Shown here one piece after another: positions 36,094 to 45,247 of a stretch of 64,000 nt of DNA. The number at the start of each line of letters is the position of its first letter. The stretch's first letter is position 1. The DNA is from Ulvibacter algarum. Lineage in GTDB: Bacteria > Bacteroidota > Bacteroidia > Flavobacteriales > Flavobacteriaceae. A program made the position numbers and the translations under genes. The notes beneath the pieces were generated by a model, which saw nothing but the letters and a program-made list of their open reading frames with translations, was not told the origin of the DNA and did not search any database. Where the stretch lies: NCBI GenBank assembly GCA_947488905.1, contig CANLBJ010000001.1, forward strand, positions 806,001-870,000, written 5' to 3'.

Positions 36094-36465
36094 TTAGTTT
36101 GTAGTATTTATTTTAACCGATTTTGCATCTCCCCATAATCCTTCTATATCATAGTATTCACGTATATGTTTCTGAAAAACGTGAACAACAACGTGCACAT
36201 AATCCATTAACACCCACTCAGAATTGTCGCTGCCTTCTATATGCCACGCTTTTTCTTGGATTGCTTTACTAACGGTTTTTTGAATTGAATTTACAATCGC
36301 ATTTACATGCGTGTTTGAAGTACCATTACATATAATAAAATAGTCAGTAACTGTATTCTCTAATTCTCTTAAATCTAGTATTTCTATATCTAGTCCTTTA
36401 ACATCTTCTATTCCTCTAATAGCCTCTGTAATAAGGTGGTCTGTGTCTGCGTGCTTTTTAGCCAT
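36094..36465 (-). CDS. rsfS: Ribosomal silencing factor RsfS
   Basis: A 123-residue RsfS/Iojap protein that binds ribosomal protein L14 and blocks subunit joining when nutrients are low. Diagnostic are LRELENTVTDYFIICNGTS (about 35-53), SEWVLMDYVHVVVHVF (about 87-102) and the YYDIEGLWGDA ending. I use the ATG at 36465; the ORF could be extended to a TTG at 36471. First gene of the rsfS-ftsH-LUD-cdsA-psd-ACBP run. Confidence 0.93.
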   Translation of the reverse strand: MAKKHADTDHLITEAIRGIEDVKGLDIEILDLRELENTVTDYFIICNGTSNTHVNAIVNSIQKTVSKAIQEKAWHIEGSDNSEWVLMDYVHVVVHVFQKHIREYYDIEGLWGDAKSVKINTTN

Positions 36466-36484
36466 TAACAATTTTTAATTTATG

Positions 36485-36492
36485 CAAAAGTA
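36485..36492 (-). promoter_or_regulatory. -7 box upstream of rsfS
   Basis: The minus strand reads TACTTTTG, an exact TAnnTTTG, 19 bp before the rsfS ATG. It probably drives the rsfS-ftsH-cdsA-psd run. Confidence 0.5.
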
Positions 36493-36551
36493 TTACTTTT
36501 TTAATTGTTGAATGCCTTAGTTTTGATAATCCTAACAGACATTTAACTCTT

Positions 36552-37283
36552 TTGAATATTATCAAACTTAGTGCCATCGACTCTACTAACACTTATCTTA
36601 CTCAATTAGTAAGAAATAGTGAGCTTACAGACAACACAGTTGTTGTTGCAAAACACCAAGAAAAGGGCAGGGGGCAGCGTGAGGCTGTGTGGCAATCTCA
36701 ACCATCAAAAAGCTTAACTTTTAGCGTGTTTAAAAGGGTGAGCGGTTTGTCTGCGCAACAACAATTTGCTATATCTGTAGCCGTCTCTGTTGCTGTCACT
36801 AATTTTTTAAATTCATTTGTGGCTACTGACATCCAGTTAAAATGGCCTAACGACATTATGGCAGCCGGCAAAAAGTGTGGGGGTATATTAATTGAAAACC
36901 AAGTAAGAGCAGCGTCTATTAACTCTACTATAGTTGGTGTTGGACTCAATGTTAATGAGGTTAGTTTTGATAATTTACCTCAGGCAACATCATTAAAATT
37001 AACAACAGGTCTTACTTTTAACTTAGATGAACTTCTTATCGGTATTTCTTCTGAAATATTCTCGATTTTAAATAGGTTAGATGAAGATAGTGTAGACTTA
37101 CGTCATAAAGAATATGAGCAATTGTTGTTTAAAAAAGATAAGCAATCACTTTATAGATTGCCAGGTGGAGAAGAGTTTTTGGGTACAATTACTGGAGTGA
37201 CTACTTCTGGGCAATTGTTAATGGACCTACCAGATGGCAGGTCCTTAAAATTTTGGAACAAAGAAATAGAAATGGTCTATTAA
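36552..37283 (+). CDS. birA: Biotin--[acetyl-CoA-carboxylase] ligase, catalytic domain only
   Basis: A 243-residue BirA that attaches biotin to carboxylase carrier domains. DSTNTYL (about 9-15), the biotinyl-AMP loop EKGRGQREAVWQS (about 37-49), KWPNDIM (about 99-105) and GILIENQ are all present. It has no N-terminal HTH, so it should not act as a repressor. The start is a TTG (36552-36554). Divergent from rsfS. Confidence 0.94.
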   Translation: MNIIKLSAIDSTNTYLTQLVRNSELTDNTVVVAKHQEKGRGQREAVWQSQPSKSLTFSVFKRVSGLSAQQQFAISVAVSVAVTNFLNSFVATDIQLKWPNDIMAAGKKCGGILIENQVRAASINSTIVGVGLNVNEVSFDNLPQATSLKLTTGLTFNLDELLIGISSEIFSILNRLDEDSVDLRHKEYEQLLFKKDKQSLYRLPGGEEFLGTITGVTTSGQLLMDLPDGRSLKFWNKEIEMVY

Positions 37284-37285
37284 AA

Positions 37286-37678
37286 TTAAAGAGCTTCCAT
37301 ATTTTCTGAAAGAGTATCAATAAATTTTGAGACAGGCCCTTTTACCATCATCTTCATCATCATATTAAACTTACCAGTAAATTCTAGGTCTACTTTACAG
37401 TTTTCTGCATCAACCTCTACAATGTCTGCGGTAAGATTAAAAGGTATTTTGTCGCTAATAGCACCAAGAACTACTTTATTAGGAGCCACAACTTCTTTAA
37501 CTTCTAGAGCGATCTCTGGCATTCCGCTAAGTGCAAAAAGAAATCCGTTTTCACGAATCATTTCAAACTTGCTTATAGTGTCTGGCATTATTTGCTCAAA
37601 GTTTTTAGCTTCTGCCAAGAAAGCACACATATCTGCGGCAGATTTATTTACGTTTGCGGTATTGCTATTTAGGATCAT
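37286..37678 (-). CDS. SRPBCC-fold protein
   Basis: A 130-residue protein with the polyketide cyclase/START-like (SRPBCC) pattern: an N-terminal strand, then AEAKNFEQIMPD (about 21-32), central strands with EVKEVVAPNKVVLGAI, and a long C-terminal amphipathic helix after KMMVKGPVSKFIDTL. The fold binds hydrophobic ligands; the specific ligand is unknown. Its gene lies 3 bp from the stop of convergent birA and downstream of pyrE on the same strand, with a gap of 37 bp. Confidence 0.82.
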   Translation of the reverse strand: MILNSNTANVNKSAADMCAFLAEAKNFEQIMPDTISKFEMIRENGFLFALSGMPEIALEVKEVVAPNKVVLGAISDKIPFNLTADIVEVDAENCKVDLEFTGKFNMMMKMMVKGPVSKFIDTLSENMEAL

Positions 37679-37715
37679 TAGGTTTGTTGTTTTTTTATAG
37701 TTTACTGATTACTTT

Positions 37716-38357
37716 CTACTGTTTCCAAATAGATGGGTTTTCTCGCCAAGTGCTAAGAATGTCCTTTTCGTCATTAGAAATATAATTTGTTTTTTCTGCT
37801 TGTATAAGTAAATGCTGATAATCACTTAAAGTGTTAAGTTCAACATTAGCTTTTTCAAAATTTTCTACTGCAAAATCAAAGCCATAAGTAAAAATAGCAA
37901 GCATACCTTTAATGTTTACGCCAGCAGATCTTAGAGCATCTACAGCCAATATACTGCTTTTTCCTGTGCTTATTAAGTCTTCTACAACAACTACATTTTG
38001 GCCAGCTTCAATTTTTCCTTCTATCTGGTTTTGTCTTCCGTGTTTTTTTGCTTCTGGTCTTACATAGCAAAAAGGCACATTCATATAGTCTGCAACCAGC
38101 ATACCTATGCCTATTGCACCTGTTGCTACACCTGCAATTGCATCTGGTTTTCCATATAATTTTTCAATTTGGTTTGCCATTTGTTCTCTCAGATAGTTCC
38201 TGATGGTTGGGTATGAGAGGGTTATTCTATTATCACAATAGATAGGTGATTTCCATCCAGAAGCCCATGTAAAAGGAGTTTGTGGTTGTAATTTAATTGC
38301 ATTAATTTGCAAGAGCAATTCGGCAGTTTTTTGAGCTGTTTCTTTATCTAAAATCAT
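37716..38357 (-). CDS. pyrE: Orotate phosphoribosyltransferase
   Basis: A 213-residue PyrE of pyrimidine synthesis. Signatures are FTWASGWKSPIYCDNR (about 25-40) and the PRPP-binding loop VVVVEDLISTGKS (about 117-129). The ATG at 38357 (MILDKETAQ) is the only sensible start: the ORF can be read further upstream, but that stretch is antisense to the NUDIX gene and has no PyrE-like features. The start lies 7 bp from the start of the divergent NUDIX gene, so its promoter must lie within that gene's start region. Confidence 0.95.
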   Translation of the reverse strand: MILDKETAQKTAELLLQINAIKLQPQTPFTWASGWKSPIYCDNRITLSYPTIRNYLREQMANQIEKLYGKPDAIAGVATGAIGIGMLVADYMNVPFCYVRPEAKKHGRQNQIEGKIEAGQNVVVVEDLISTGKSSILAVDALRSAGVNIKGMLAIFTYGFDFAVENFEKANVELNTLSDYQHLLIQAEKTNYISNDEKDILSTWRENPSIWKQ

Positions 38358-38369
38358 TTTGCAAATGTA
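38354..38369. promoter_or_regulatory. Interlocked -7 boxes of pyrE and the NUDIX gene
   Basis: On the minus strand TACATTTG (38362-38369) is an exact -7 box ending 4 bp before the pyrE ATG. It contains the NUDIX ATG (38365-38367). On the plus strand TCATTTTG (38354-38361), one base off consensus, ends 3 bp before the NUDIX ATG and contains the pyrE start codon. A TTTG at 38330-38333 stands 20 bp upstream of the plus-strand box. Confidence 0.5.
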
Positions 38370-38988
38370 TAAAGTTTTTGTCAATGACATTCCAATAATT
38401 CTTTCTACCGAAAAGAAAATAGGTAAGAAGTATACTACTATCCCGTTAAAGGAGGTTAAATTTAAATCTTTGATCAAGCAAATCATTGCTGGTGAGTTGA
38501 TGTACATCAACCTCTATCACAAGAATGAGGAGAAGTTAGAAAAATTTCTTCGGAAAAAACTACCGGTTGTAGAAGCTGGAGGTGGGATGGTTTATAATGC
38601 CAAAAAAGAAATTCTATTTATTCGCCGAAATGGCAAGTGGGACCTTCCGAAGGGAAAAATAGAAAAAGGAGAAAGTCCTCAAGAAGGCGCTATAAGAGAG
38701 ACTGAAGAGGAAACCGGTGTTCAAGGTCTAGAGATTAGAAAATTTATTACCCAAACGTATCACGTATTTAAGCGTAACGATAAGTTTAAGTTAAAGGTGA
38801 CTTACTGGTATGAAATGTATACAGATTTTACTGGAGATCTTGTGCCAGAAGCGAGTGAGGGGATTAAAAAGGCAAAATGGAAAAATTTTGCTCAATCACA
38901 AAAGGCACTTACAGAATCTTACGAAAACATAAAATTACTATTTCCGAAGGAATACTTAACCACCCACCCTAATGATAGGGTATCTTAA
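38365..38988 (+). CDS. NUDIX hydrolase
   Basis: A 207-residue protein with an N-terminal domain of about 65 residues and then a NUDIX fold. The Nudix box is complete: G-x5-E-x7-REtxEExGv in GKIEKGESPQEGAIRETEEE (about 93-112) followed by TGVQ. It hydrolyses a nucleoside diphosphate linked to an unknown group. I use the ATG at 38365 rather than a TTG at 38359. The last 33 bp overlap the end of the convergent M14 peptidase gene. Confidence 0.9.
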   Translation: MYKVFVNDIPIILSTEKKIGKKYTTIPLKEVKFKSLIKQIIAGELMYINLYHKNEEKLEKFLRKKLPVVEAGGGMVYNAKKEILFIRRNGKWDLPKGKIEKGESPQEGAIRETEEETGVQGLEIRKFITQTYHVFKRNDKFKLKVTYWYEMYTDFTGDLVPEASEGIKKAKWKNFAQSQKALTESYENIKLLFPKEYLTTHPNDRVS

Positions 38989-40716
38989 ATGTGCTTGCTC
39001 ATAATTGGGAGAATTTTTATGAAGCCAGTCTAATTGAGCATACCAGCTCTCTGAAAAGTCAGGTTCGTTATTTCTTTTTTCTTGAAATTCTTTATTAAGT
39101 GTTGGGTTGTTTTCTAGAAGCTCTTTTGCTTTGTCTTCCCAAACGTATGGAGAAAACCCTTCTTTTTGTTGCAAAATAGTATCGAAAAAGTTCCAGTTAA
39201 AAAAGCTATCTGTTGCTGCTGGCTCTAGTGTTTCTAGTAAATAACGCATTCCTTCTTGGTTGGTTTCTACTGTAACATCGCCTTTTTTTACAAGCGTATT
39301 CTCTTTACTAGAATTAACTGTCGTGTTGTAGTGAAGGTAATGCCCCTCATAAGGAGATTGTCTAGTTTTAAAATCTGCTATGTGATAGACTGTGGCTTCT
39401 ATTAAGGTGTCTTTTGTAGCCGTGGTCATTTTTATCTTATTCTGCTTTAGCCTGTCAATTACATTCCAGTATCCTTTAGGGATAATATATTTTTCAGGTA
39501 TGGTTACAGTGTTTGTTGGCTTAAAATAATTTTGATAGCTTACCTCTTTTGTAAATGGTTTTTCTCTATCATATTTAAGTCGCTTTTTTCCTGTGATGTC
39601 GCTGTCAATAAAAGTTCCTTCATAGCCTTTAAATGATAATGTAGAATTCTGTGTTGTGTCTACTGCCCATGTTATTGGGTAGTTACCGCCTACTTTAAAA
39701 TGATTAAAGTTTTCTTTACGCTTAGTAATAATCTTTTGAGCATCTGCATCAACAATGTAGATCATACTTTTCATTAACTCATAGGTTCCTTCTACTCTTT
39801 GTTTGTATGGTTTAAGCATATGAGTTTCAACCATCATCCCAAGTGTATTGTATAAAGTAGTATATCCAGTAGAGTATCGCGGAGAATCTTTAAACTGGCT
39901 AAACCCTTTTTCTGGCGTGCTATTAAATACATTTACATAAGGAGTGATGTCCCATTTTTTTTGAGCTAAAGAATCTTCTAGTTGCGGCATAAGAGAAGTA
40001 TGAAGGTAATCGCTAAGAGGTCCGCCTAGTTTGTTGTGTTGTGTAAACAAGTGGGTGAGTGTGTACTGGTAATCAGCTCCATTACTAACGTGATTGTCTA
40101 TAAAAACATCTGGTTTTACAGTTCTAAAAAGATTGGTAAAAGCTAAAGCGTTCTTAGTGTCAGTCTTAATAAAATCTCTGTTAAGGTCGTAGTTACGAGC
40201 GTTTCCTCTAAAACCGTATTCTTTTGGGCCATTTTGATTTGTTCTAGTGCTGCTGTTTCTGTTTAATGCCCCTCCTATATTATAGACAGGAATTACGGCG
40301 ACAATAGTATTAGATGGGCTTGTGGTTTTTCCTTCTGCAAGATCACGCATCAACATCATAGATGCGTCAATGCCATCACTTTCTCCTGGGTGTATGCCGT
40401 TATTAATTAAAATAAGTGCTTTGTCTCTTTCTCCAGAAAATTCTGACTCAAAGGTTCTGTTTGGGTTGTATGTAACTAATTGTAATCGTTCTCCGCTATC
40501 TGTCTTTTGCATGTCGTAGACAGATATGGTTGGGTATTCTGCTGCGAGTTGTTCATAAAAAGTGACTATCTCGTCGTAAGTTGCGGTTTCAAAACCTTCT
40601 GATTGTTCAAATTTGGTTTCAAAATTGAATTTAACATTTGTTTTGTTACTACAAGAAGTTAAAGTCAATATTGCGGAAGTGATAACTATTATTGGGATTA
40701 GGGCTTTTTTATTCAT
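38956..40716 (-). CDS. M14-family zinc carboxypeptidase, lipoprotein
   Basis: A 586-residue predicted lipoprotein: signal ending LTLTSC (Cys22), then a M14 catalytic domain. The zinc ligands are HPGE (His and Glu, about 113-116) and the His in VFIDNHVSNG (about 210). MMVETHML (about 294-301) is a candidate for the catalytic Glu. The M14 part is followed by about 270 residues of flavobacterium-type extension. It probably trims peptides or peptidoglycan in the envelope. Tail-to-tail overlap with the NUDIX gene. Confidence 0.88.
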   Translation of the reverse strand: MNKKALIPIIVITSAILTLTSCSNKTNVKFNFETKFEQSEGFETATYDEIVTFYEQLAAEYPTISVYDMQKTDSGERLQLVTYNPNRTFESEFSGERDKALILINNGIHPGESDGIDASMMLMRDLAEGKTTSPSNTIVAVIPVYNIGGALNRNSSTRTNQNGPKEYGFRGNARNYDLNRDFIKTDTKNALAFTNLFRTVKPDVFIDNHVSNGADYQYTLTHLFTQHNKLGGPLSDYLHTSLMPQLEDSLAQKKWDITPYVNVFNSTPEKGFSQFKDSPRYSTGYTTLYNTLGMMVETHMLKPYKQRVEGTYELMKSMIYIVDADAQKIITKRKENFNHFKVGGNYPITWAVDTTQNSTLSFKGYEGTFIDSDITGKKRLKYDREKPFTKEVSYQNYFKPTNTVTIPEKYIIPKGYWNVIDRLKQNKIKMTTATKDTLIEATVYHIADFKTRQSPYEGHYLHYNTTVNSSKENTLVKKGDVTVETNQEGMRYLLETLEPAATDSFFNWNFFDTILQQKEGFSPYVWEDKAKELLENNPTLNKEFQEKRNNEPDFSESWYAQLDWLHKNSPNYEQAHLRYPIIRVGG

Positions 40717-40777
40717 GAAACAACTTTAGATGTAATTGTATTCTGCAAAAATCGATGTAATTTTTAACATAACAATA

Positions 40778-40807
40778 TTGTTTATAATATCTCTTTGATT
40801 ATATTTG
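40778..40807 (+). promoter_or_regulatory. Consensus promoter of the first T9SS cargo gene
   Basis: TTG (40778-40780), a 19-bp spacer, then TATATTTG (40800-40807): both boxes and the spacing match the Bacteroidota consensus. The ATG follows at 40831, leaving a short leader. Confidence 0.7.
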
Positions 40808-40830
40808 ATATTCAACTTAAACCTTTTATT

Positions 40831-41751
40831 ATGAAAAAAATTACATTAACACTAGCGGCAACTCTTTTTGCCTTAACATCTTCTTTTGCTCAAGCTTCAC
40901 TTGAGGGTTCTGCAACCGGTGGACAATCTGTTGAAAGTCGTGATGCATGTTCTACTACTTTTGCTGAAGGTGATTTGACTTTAGCAAATGCTGTAACTGA
41001 TCACGGTCCTTTTTCTGTGGCAAATGATTTAATAGTAGATGCTGAGTCTTCTTTATCTTTAGAAACTTTAAATATCTTATTATTACCATTAGCGGGAGAC
41101 AGCGCAGATGTTTCTGCTCTTACTGCAATTGTACACGAAGATAATGGGACTGGTCCAGGAGCAGTTGTGGCTACAACTACTCTTACTATTGATGGTATGA
41201 CTGATCATCCAGAAACTTTTGCTAATTTCACTCAGACATATTTTGACCTAACTCTAGATACTCCTGTGTTACTTGAAAATGAAGATGCAGAAGCTAAAAC
41301 TTTCTGGGTAGAAATATCTGTTACTTCAGCTTCAGCTCAACACATATACTGGACAGGTTATGTTTGGGATGATACTATGGCAACTCAAGTAAATTACCAA
41401 TCTCAAGATGCAGGTGTAACTTTTGCTCCTATAGATAATGCTAATGCACCTGGTGAGCAGTATGATAGTGAGTGGACATATAGTGGGGACTGTGTTTCTC
41501 TTTTAGGAGTTGATTCTGCTGCTTTAGCACAGGTTTCAGTATACCCTAACCCTGCTTCAGATGTTTTAAACATTAAAGTTCCTTCTTCTGTTGAGTTAAA
41601 CGGAGTGGTTTTATATGATGTATTAGGAAAAGCAGCAAATGTTACTTTATCTAACGGACAAATAAACGTAGCTTCTTTATCAAGAGGAATGTACATCTTA
41701 AACGTTTCTACTTCTGCAGGAACACTTACAGAAAAAGTTATTATCGAGTAA
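40831..41751 (+). CDS. T9SS-secreted protein, copy 1 of tandem pair
   Basis: A 306-residue secreted protein: Sec signal MKKITLTLAATLFALTSSFAQ, an unrecognised beta-rich domain (about 22-225) and a type A T9SS sorting domain (about 235-306) with SVYPNPASDVLNI, VVLYDVLGKA, LSRGMYILNV and the terminal EKVIIE. The start at 40831 is favoured because the in-frame upstream extension runs through the promoter. The next gene shares the signal, the C-terminal domain and the downstream terminator, so the pair arose by duplication. No enzyme motif was seen; a binding or structural role is likely. Confidence 0.88.
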   Translation: MKKITLTLAATLFALTSSFAQASLEGSATGGQSVESRDACSTTFAEGDLTLANAVTDHGPFSVANDLIVDAESSLSLETLNILLLPLAGDSADVSALTAIVHEDNGTGPGAVVATTTLTIDGMTDHPETFANFTQTYFDLTLDTPVLLENEDAEAKTFWVEISVTSASAQHIYWTGYVWDDTMATQVNYQSQDAGVTFAPIDNANAPGEQYDSEWTYSGDCVSLLGVDSAALAQVSVYPNPASDVLNIKVPSSVELNGVVLYDVLGKAANVTLSNGQINVASLSRGMYILNVSTSAGTLTEKVIIE

Positions 41752-41779
41752 TCACACTCTTTAAATTAAATAAATTAAA

Positions 41780-41807
41780 GCCTTCTGCATTGCAGAGGGC
41801 TTTTTTT
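41780..41807 (+). terminator. Terminator after T9SS copy 1
   Basis: GCCTTCTGC (41780-41788) and GCAGAGGGC (41792-41800) form a stem with one G-U pair, followed by T7. It is nearly the same as the terminator at 43043. Confidence 0.88.
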
Positions 41808-42091
41808 GTGATTAGAAAAAACATAAGTTACTTGCAGTTTTTCTACTATAAGATGTGCCAATTATTCTTGAATATTTAAAAAAGAGATAAATATGAATCG
41901 GTTAAAAATGTTCAAAAGTCGTTTCAAAATTAGAATCATCTTTTTTTTTTCTTTATAAGAGACTAAGAATAATGAAAGGAAAAGTAGTTCTAGTTAAGAA
42001 TATGTAATGTAAAATCTCATAATTATATCATTATTGGGCAAAAGCGTGGTTGTATTTAACATATCAGTGTAGTGACATTAATCTCTTTTTT
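41808..42091. other. Intergenic gap between the T9SS paralogues
   Basis: An AT-rich stretch with no credible gene. A 21-codon plus-strand ORF (MNRLKMFKSRFKIRIIFFFSL, about 41893-41958) has no homologue that I recognise and was not called. The next promoter begins at its right end. Confidence 0.5.
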
Positions 42092-42099
42092 TATCTTTG
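42092..42099 (+). promoter_or_regulatory. -7 box of the second T9SS cargo gene
   Basis: TATCTTTG, an exact TAnnTTTG, stands 30 bp before the ATG at 42130. No clear TTG was seen at the -33 position. Confidence 0.5.
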
Positions 42100-42129
42100 T
42101 TATCTATTATAAACTTAAAATAATTTATT

Positions 42130-43014
42130 ATGAAAAAGATTACATTATTAGCTGGAGCACTACTTATGTCTTTAGCGTCTTTTGCACAAGTTACATTGTC
42201 TCAAAGTGTAGATCCTTTAACTATTGATACTGGTGGAGTAGCTTGTTGGAGTTCACCTGCGTCTGGAGGAACTGGAGAGTATAGAGATAACACTTTTGCA
42301 AGAACTTATGACTTGTCAGAATTTGGTATTGTAGACGGATTTAGTCTTACTTCAGTAGAATTTGGTCAAGCCGCTGCAGACGAAGGAAAAGTTGTTACTA
42401 TTATTATTTCAACAGTGGATACAGAAGATTTATCTACAGCTGTTTTTACAGAAGTTGGAACTCAAGATGTAACTTTAAGTGCTGCTAATGATATGACTTT
42501 AGTTACCGCTGTTTTTGATACTCCAGTTCTTGTATCTAGTTCTTCAATTGTTGCAGTGCAAGTTTTTGCACCGGATTCTGGTACGAATACTGGCGAAACA
42601 TTTTTCCCTGGATATAATCTTTCTGGAGAAAATGGAACACCTTGGTTAAGATCTGATGGAACAGGAACTGCTGGAGCGCAAGCAGGGTGTAGTATTCCTT
42701 GGAGTGATGCAAATTCAGTTGTTGCAGATCAAAACTATGTTATCAACATAGTTGGTGAAGATGTACTTGGTGTAAATGATCTTGCTTTATCTCAAGTGTC
42801 TATCTACCCTAATCCTGCTACAGATGTATTAAATATTAATGTTCCTTCTTCTATTGAGTTGGCTGGTGTTACTGTTTATGATGTATTAGGTAAAAAAGTA
42901 AATACTGAAGTTTCAAATGATCAAGTAAACGTTTCTGGATTATCTAGAGGAGTTTATGTTGTTAACGTTATTACTAACGCTGGTACTTTAACTGAAAAAT
43001 TAATCATCGAGTAA
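42130..43014 (+). CDS. T9SS-secreted protein, copy 2 of tandem pair
   Basis: A 294-residue paralogue of the preceding product. The signal is MKKITLLAGALLMSLASFAQ. The N-terminal domain (about 21-215) is beta-rich and differs in sequence from copy 1. The T9SS domain (about 220-294) is closely alike: SIYPNPATDVLNI, VTVYDVLGKKV, LSRGVYVVNV and EKLIIE. A CWSSPASGGTGEYRD stretch near its start resembles exported beta-sandwich binding modules. Function unknown. Confidence 0.88.
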   Translation: MKKITLLAGALLMSLASFAQVTLSQSVDPLTIDTGGVACWSSPASGGTGEYRDNTFARTYDLSEFGIVDGFSLTSVEFGQAAADEGKVVTIIISTVDTEDLSTAVFTEVGTQDVTLSAANDMTLVTAVFDTPVLVSSSSIVAVQVFAPDSGTNTGETFFPGYNLSGENGTPWLRSDGTGTAGAQAGCSIPWSDANSVVADQNYVINIVGEDVLGVNDLALSQVSIYPNPATDVLNINVPSSIELAGVTVYDVLGKKVNTEVSNDQVNVSGLSRGVYVVNVITNAGTLTEKLIIE

Positions 43015-43042
43015 TCACACTCTTTAATTAAAATAAATTAAA

Positions 43043-43070
43043 GCCTTCTGCATTGTAGAAGGCTTTTTTT
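43043..43070 (+). terminator. Terminator after T9SS copy 2
   Basis: GCCTTCTGC (43043-43051) and GTAGAAGGC (43055-43063) form a stem followed by T7. The preceding bases are nearly identical to those after copy 1. Confidence 0.88.
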
Positions 43071-43298
43071 ATGTTTTATTCTCAGCCCACTACATATTGG
43101 TTTGTGATAATTAGTGAGTAGTTAGTGTCTGCTAAGGGCTTGTTGTAGAGGGTTTTTAAGTAACTGTAAAATTCTATTATTAGTGAGTCTTCCTTTTAAT
43201 ATGTACTAGCCAGAGAGGTGTTTTAAGAAGAGTAATAAGTGTTTGTTTACATATAATAAGTAATGGCCTAAATTGCTTTTAGCCTTAATATTTCGGCA
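43071..43298. other. Gene-free gap before the rho terminator
   Basis: About 230 bp with stops in all frames, no tRNA fold and no known repeat. I see nothing functional in it apart from the rho terminator at its right end. Confidence 0.5.
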
Positions 43299-43330
43299 TA
43301 AAAAAAGACCCGATATTGCTATCGAGTCTT
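43299..43330 (-). terminator. Terminator downstream of rho
   Basis: GACCCGATA (43307-43315) and TATCGAGTC (43320-43328) form a stem with a G-U pair. On the minus strand it is followed by a T7 run. Confidence 0.82.
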
Positions 43331-43358
43331 TAGTTATTTCTTAGAATGAACTATGATG

Positions 43359-45056
43359 CTATCCATTCATAGATATTAAGAATTCTTCATTATTACGAGT
43401 TTGCTTAAAGCGCTCATTAATAAATTCCATAGCTTCTACAGGGTTCATGTCTGCAAGATACTTACGCATCACCCACATACGTTTTATCGTAGTGTCATCA
43501 AGTAAGATATCATCGCGACGCGTACTAGAAGAAGTAAGATCAATGGCAGGGAAAATACGTCTATTAGATATTTTTCTATCTAACTGTAGTTCCATGTTAC
43601 CAGTACCTTTAAACTCTTCAAAGATAACTTCGTCCATTTTAGATCCAGTTTCTGTAAGTGCCGTTGCGATAATACTTAAAGAACCACCGTTCTCAATATT
43701 ACGGGCAGCACCAAAGAAACGTTTTGGTTTGTTTAAAGCAGCTGCATCCACACCACCAGAAAGTATTTTACCACTTGCGGGTTGTACAGTGTTATAAGCA
43801 CGTGCTAGACGTGTAATTGAATCTAATAAGATTACTACATCGTGACCACACTCAACAAGACGCTTTGCTTTATCTATTACTAGATTTGCAATACGTACGT
43901 GCTCAGAAGGTTCTTTGTCAAATGTAGAGGCGATAACTTCACCACTCACATTACGTTGCATATCTGTAACCTCTTCTGGACGTTCGTCAATAAGAAGAAT
44001 AATTTGGTATACCTCTGGGTGATTTGCTGCAATAGCATTTGCAATGTCTTTTAATAACATTGTTTTACCTGTCTTAGGTTGCGATACAATCATACCACGT
44101 TGTCCTTTACCTATAGGGGCAAAAAGATCAATAATTCGTGTTGATATGGTGCTTTGCTTTTCGGCAAGTTTAAATTTTTCTGTTGGGAATAATGGCGTTA
44201 AGTGCTCAAAAGAAACACGATCGCGAACCACACTTGGTGATTGACCATTAATCATATTAACCTTAATAAGTGGAAAATATTTTTCACCTTCTTTAGGTGG
44301 TCTTACTTCTCCAAGTACGGTATCACCAGATTTTAAACCAAAAAGTCTAATCTGAGATTGAGATACATAAATATCATCTGGAGATGAAAGGTAATTATAA
44401 TCACTAGAACGCAAAAAGCCGTAGCCATCTTGCATAATGTCTAGTACACCTTCGCTTGAGATAATGCTGTCAAACTCATAATCAGGCTCTTTATAGCGAT
44501 TACGGGTATCTTTATTGCCGTTTTTACCGGCATTGCGATTATTGTTTTTGTCTCTGTTGTTATTGCGATTATTAGGCTTGTTATCGTTGCTGTTATTGCT
44601 TGATTTTTTGTCCTTATCATCATTGTTTTTTTGATGATTGTGTCGCGGAGTTTTTGGAGCAGGACGGGTGTCTTTTCTTGGCTCGTTTCTTTTAACATCG
44701 CTCTTAGAAGGTTTTTCCTTTCTAGGATTTTCTTCTTTTTTAGAAGTTTCAACTACTTTATCTGTAGGTGTTTCTGTTTCTGTTTTTGGAGCTTCTTGTT
44801 TGTTTTTTGCAGGAGCGGCTTTACGCGGAGCTCTAGGCTTAGGTGCGGGTCTAGGTTTTGGAGCCTCTTTAACTGGAGCGCTCTCGTCACTAGTTACTAC
44901 TGCTTTAACTTTGTTTGGGTTTGCTGCTTGGTAATCAAGTATTTGATATACCAAGTCTAATTTTTTCATGCTTTTGTACTTAGGTACTTTTAAAGCTGAA
45001 GCAAGTTCCTGTAGTTCAGGCAACTTTTTTGCTTTTAATTCTGAAATGTCTAACAT
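43359..45056 (-). CDS. rho: Transcription termination factor Rho with long disordered insert
   Basis: A 565-residue Rho helicase. The N-terminal SAP-like region (about 1-50) is followed by about 145 residues of low-complexity sequence rich in Lys, Pro, Glu, Asn and Arg, ending in an Asn/Arg/Lys stretch (about 150-190). Then come the RNA-binding domain ([14 protein letters not shown]), Walker A QPKTGKT (about 327) and the R-loop and Q-loop of the motor domain. Rho of Bacteroidota is known to carry such disordered inserts; in Bacteroides thetaiotaomicron the insert drives condensate formation. Stand-alone gene with its own terminator. Confidence 0.95.
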   Translation of the reverse strand: MLDISELKAKKLPELQELASALKVPKYKSMKKLDLVYQILDYQAANPNKVKAVVTSDESAPVKEAPKPRPAPKPRAPRKAAPAKNKQEAPKTETETPTDKVVETSKKEENPRKEKPSKSDVKRNEPRKDTRPAPKTPRHNHQKNNDDKDKKSSNNSNDNKPNNRNNNRDKNNNRNAGKNGNKDTRNRYKEPDYEFDSIISSEGVLDIMQDGYGFLRSSDYNYLSSPDDIYVSQSQIRLFGLKSGDTVLGEVRPPKEGEKYFPLIKVNMINGQSPSVVRDRVSFEHLTPLFPTEKFKLAEKQSTISTRIIDLFAPIGKGQRGMIVSQPKTGKTMLLKDIANAIAANHPEVYQIILLIDERPEEVTDMQRNVSGEVIASTFDKEPSEHVRIANLVIDKAKRLVECGHDVVILLDSITRLARAYNTVQPASGKILSGGVDAAALNKPKRFFGAARNIENGGSLSIIATALTETGSKMDEVIFEEFKGTGNMELQLDRKISNRRIFPAIDLTSSSTRRDDILLDDTTIKRMWVMRKYLADMNPVEAMEFINERFKQTRNNEEFLISMNG

Positions 45057-45247
45057 CTAAAAATGTATAAGTTTGAATTGTAATTAGGAAGGATTCCTGA
45101 GGAGGAATTTCTTTTGAAAATTTATTGAAGACTAAGTAACCTTATTTGAAGTGGTTACGAATAGATAATGCAATAATACAATATTATTTTAGATTTCGCA
45201 TTTATATTCTAGTAAAGAAGGTTATTTTTGCTATTAACACATTATTT

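Noticed and set aside
41893-41958. 21-codon ORF MNRLKMFKSRFKIRIIFFFSL between the T9SS genes
   Set aside because: Too short, AT-driven composition, no signal or homology that I can see.
44631-44960. Plus-strand ORFs opposite the low-complexity part of rho
   Set aside because: Antisense to a highly biased coding sequence; the Phe/Cys/Trp-rich translation is typical of a shadow frame.
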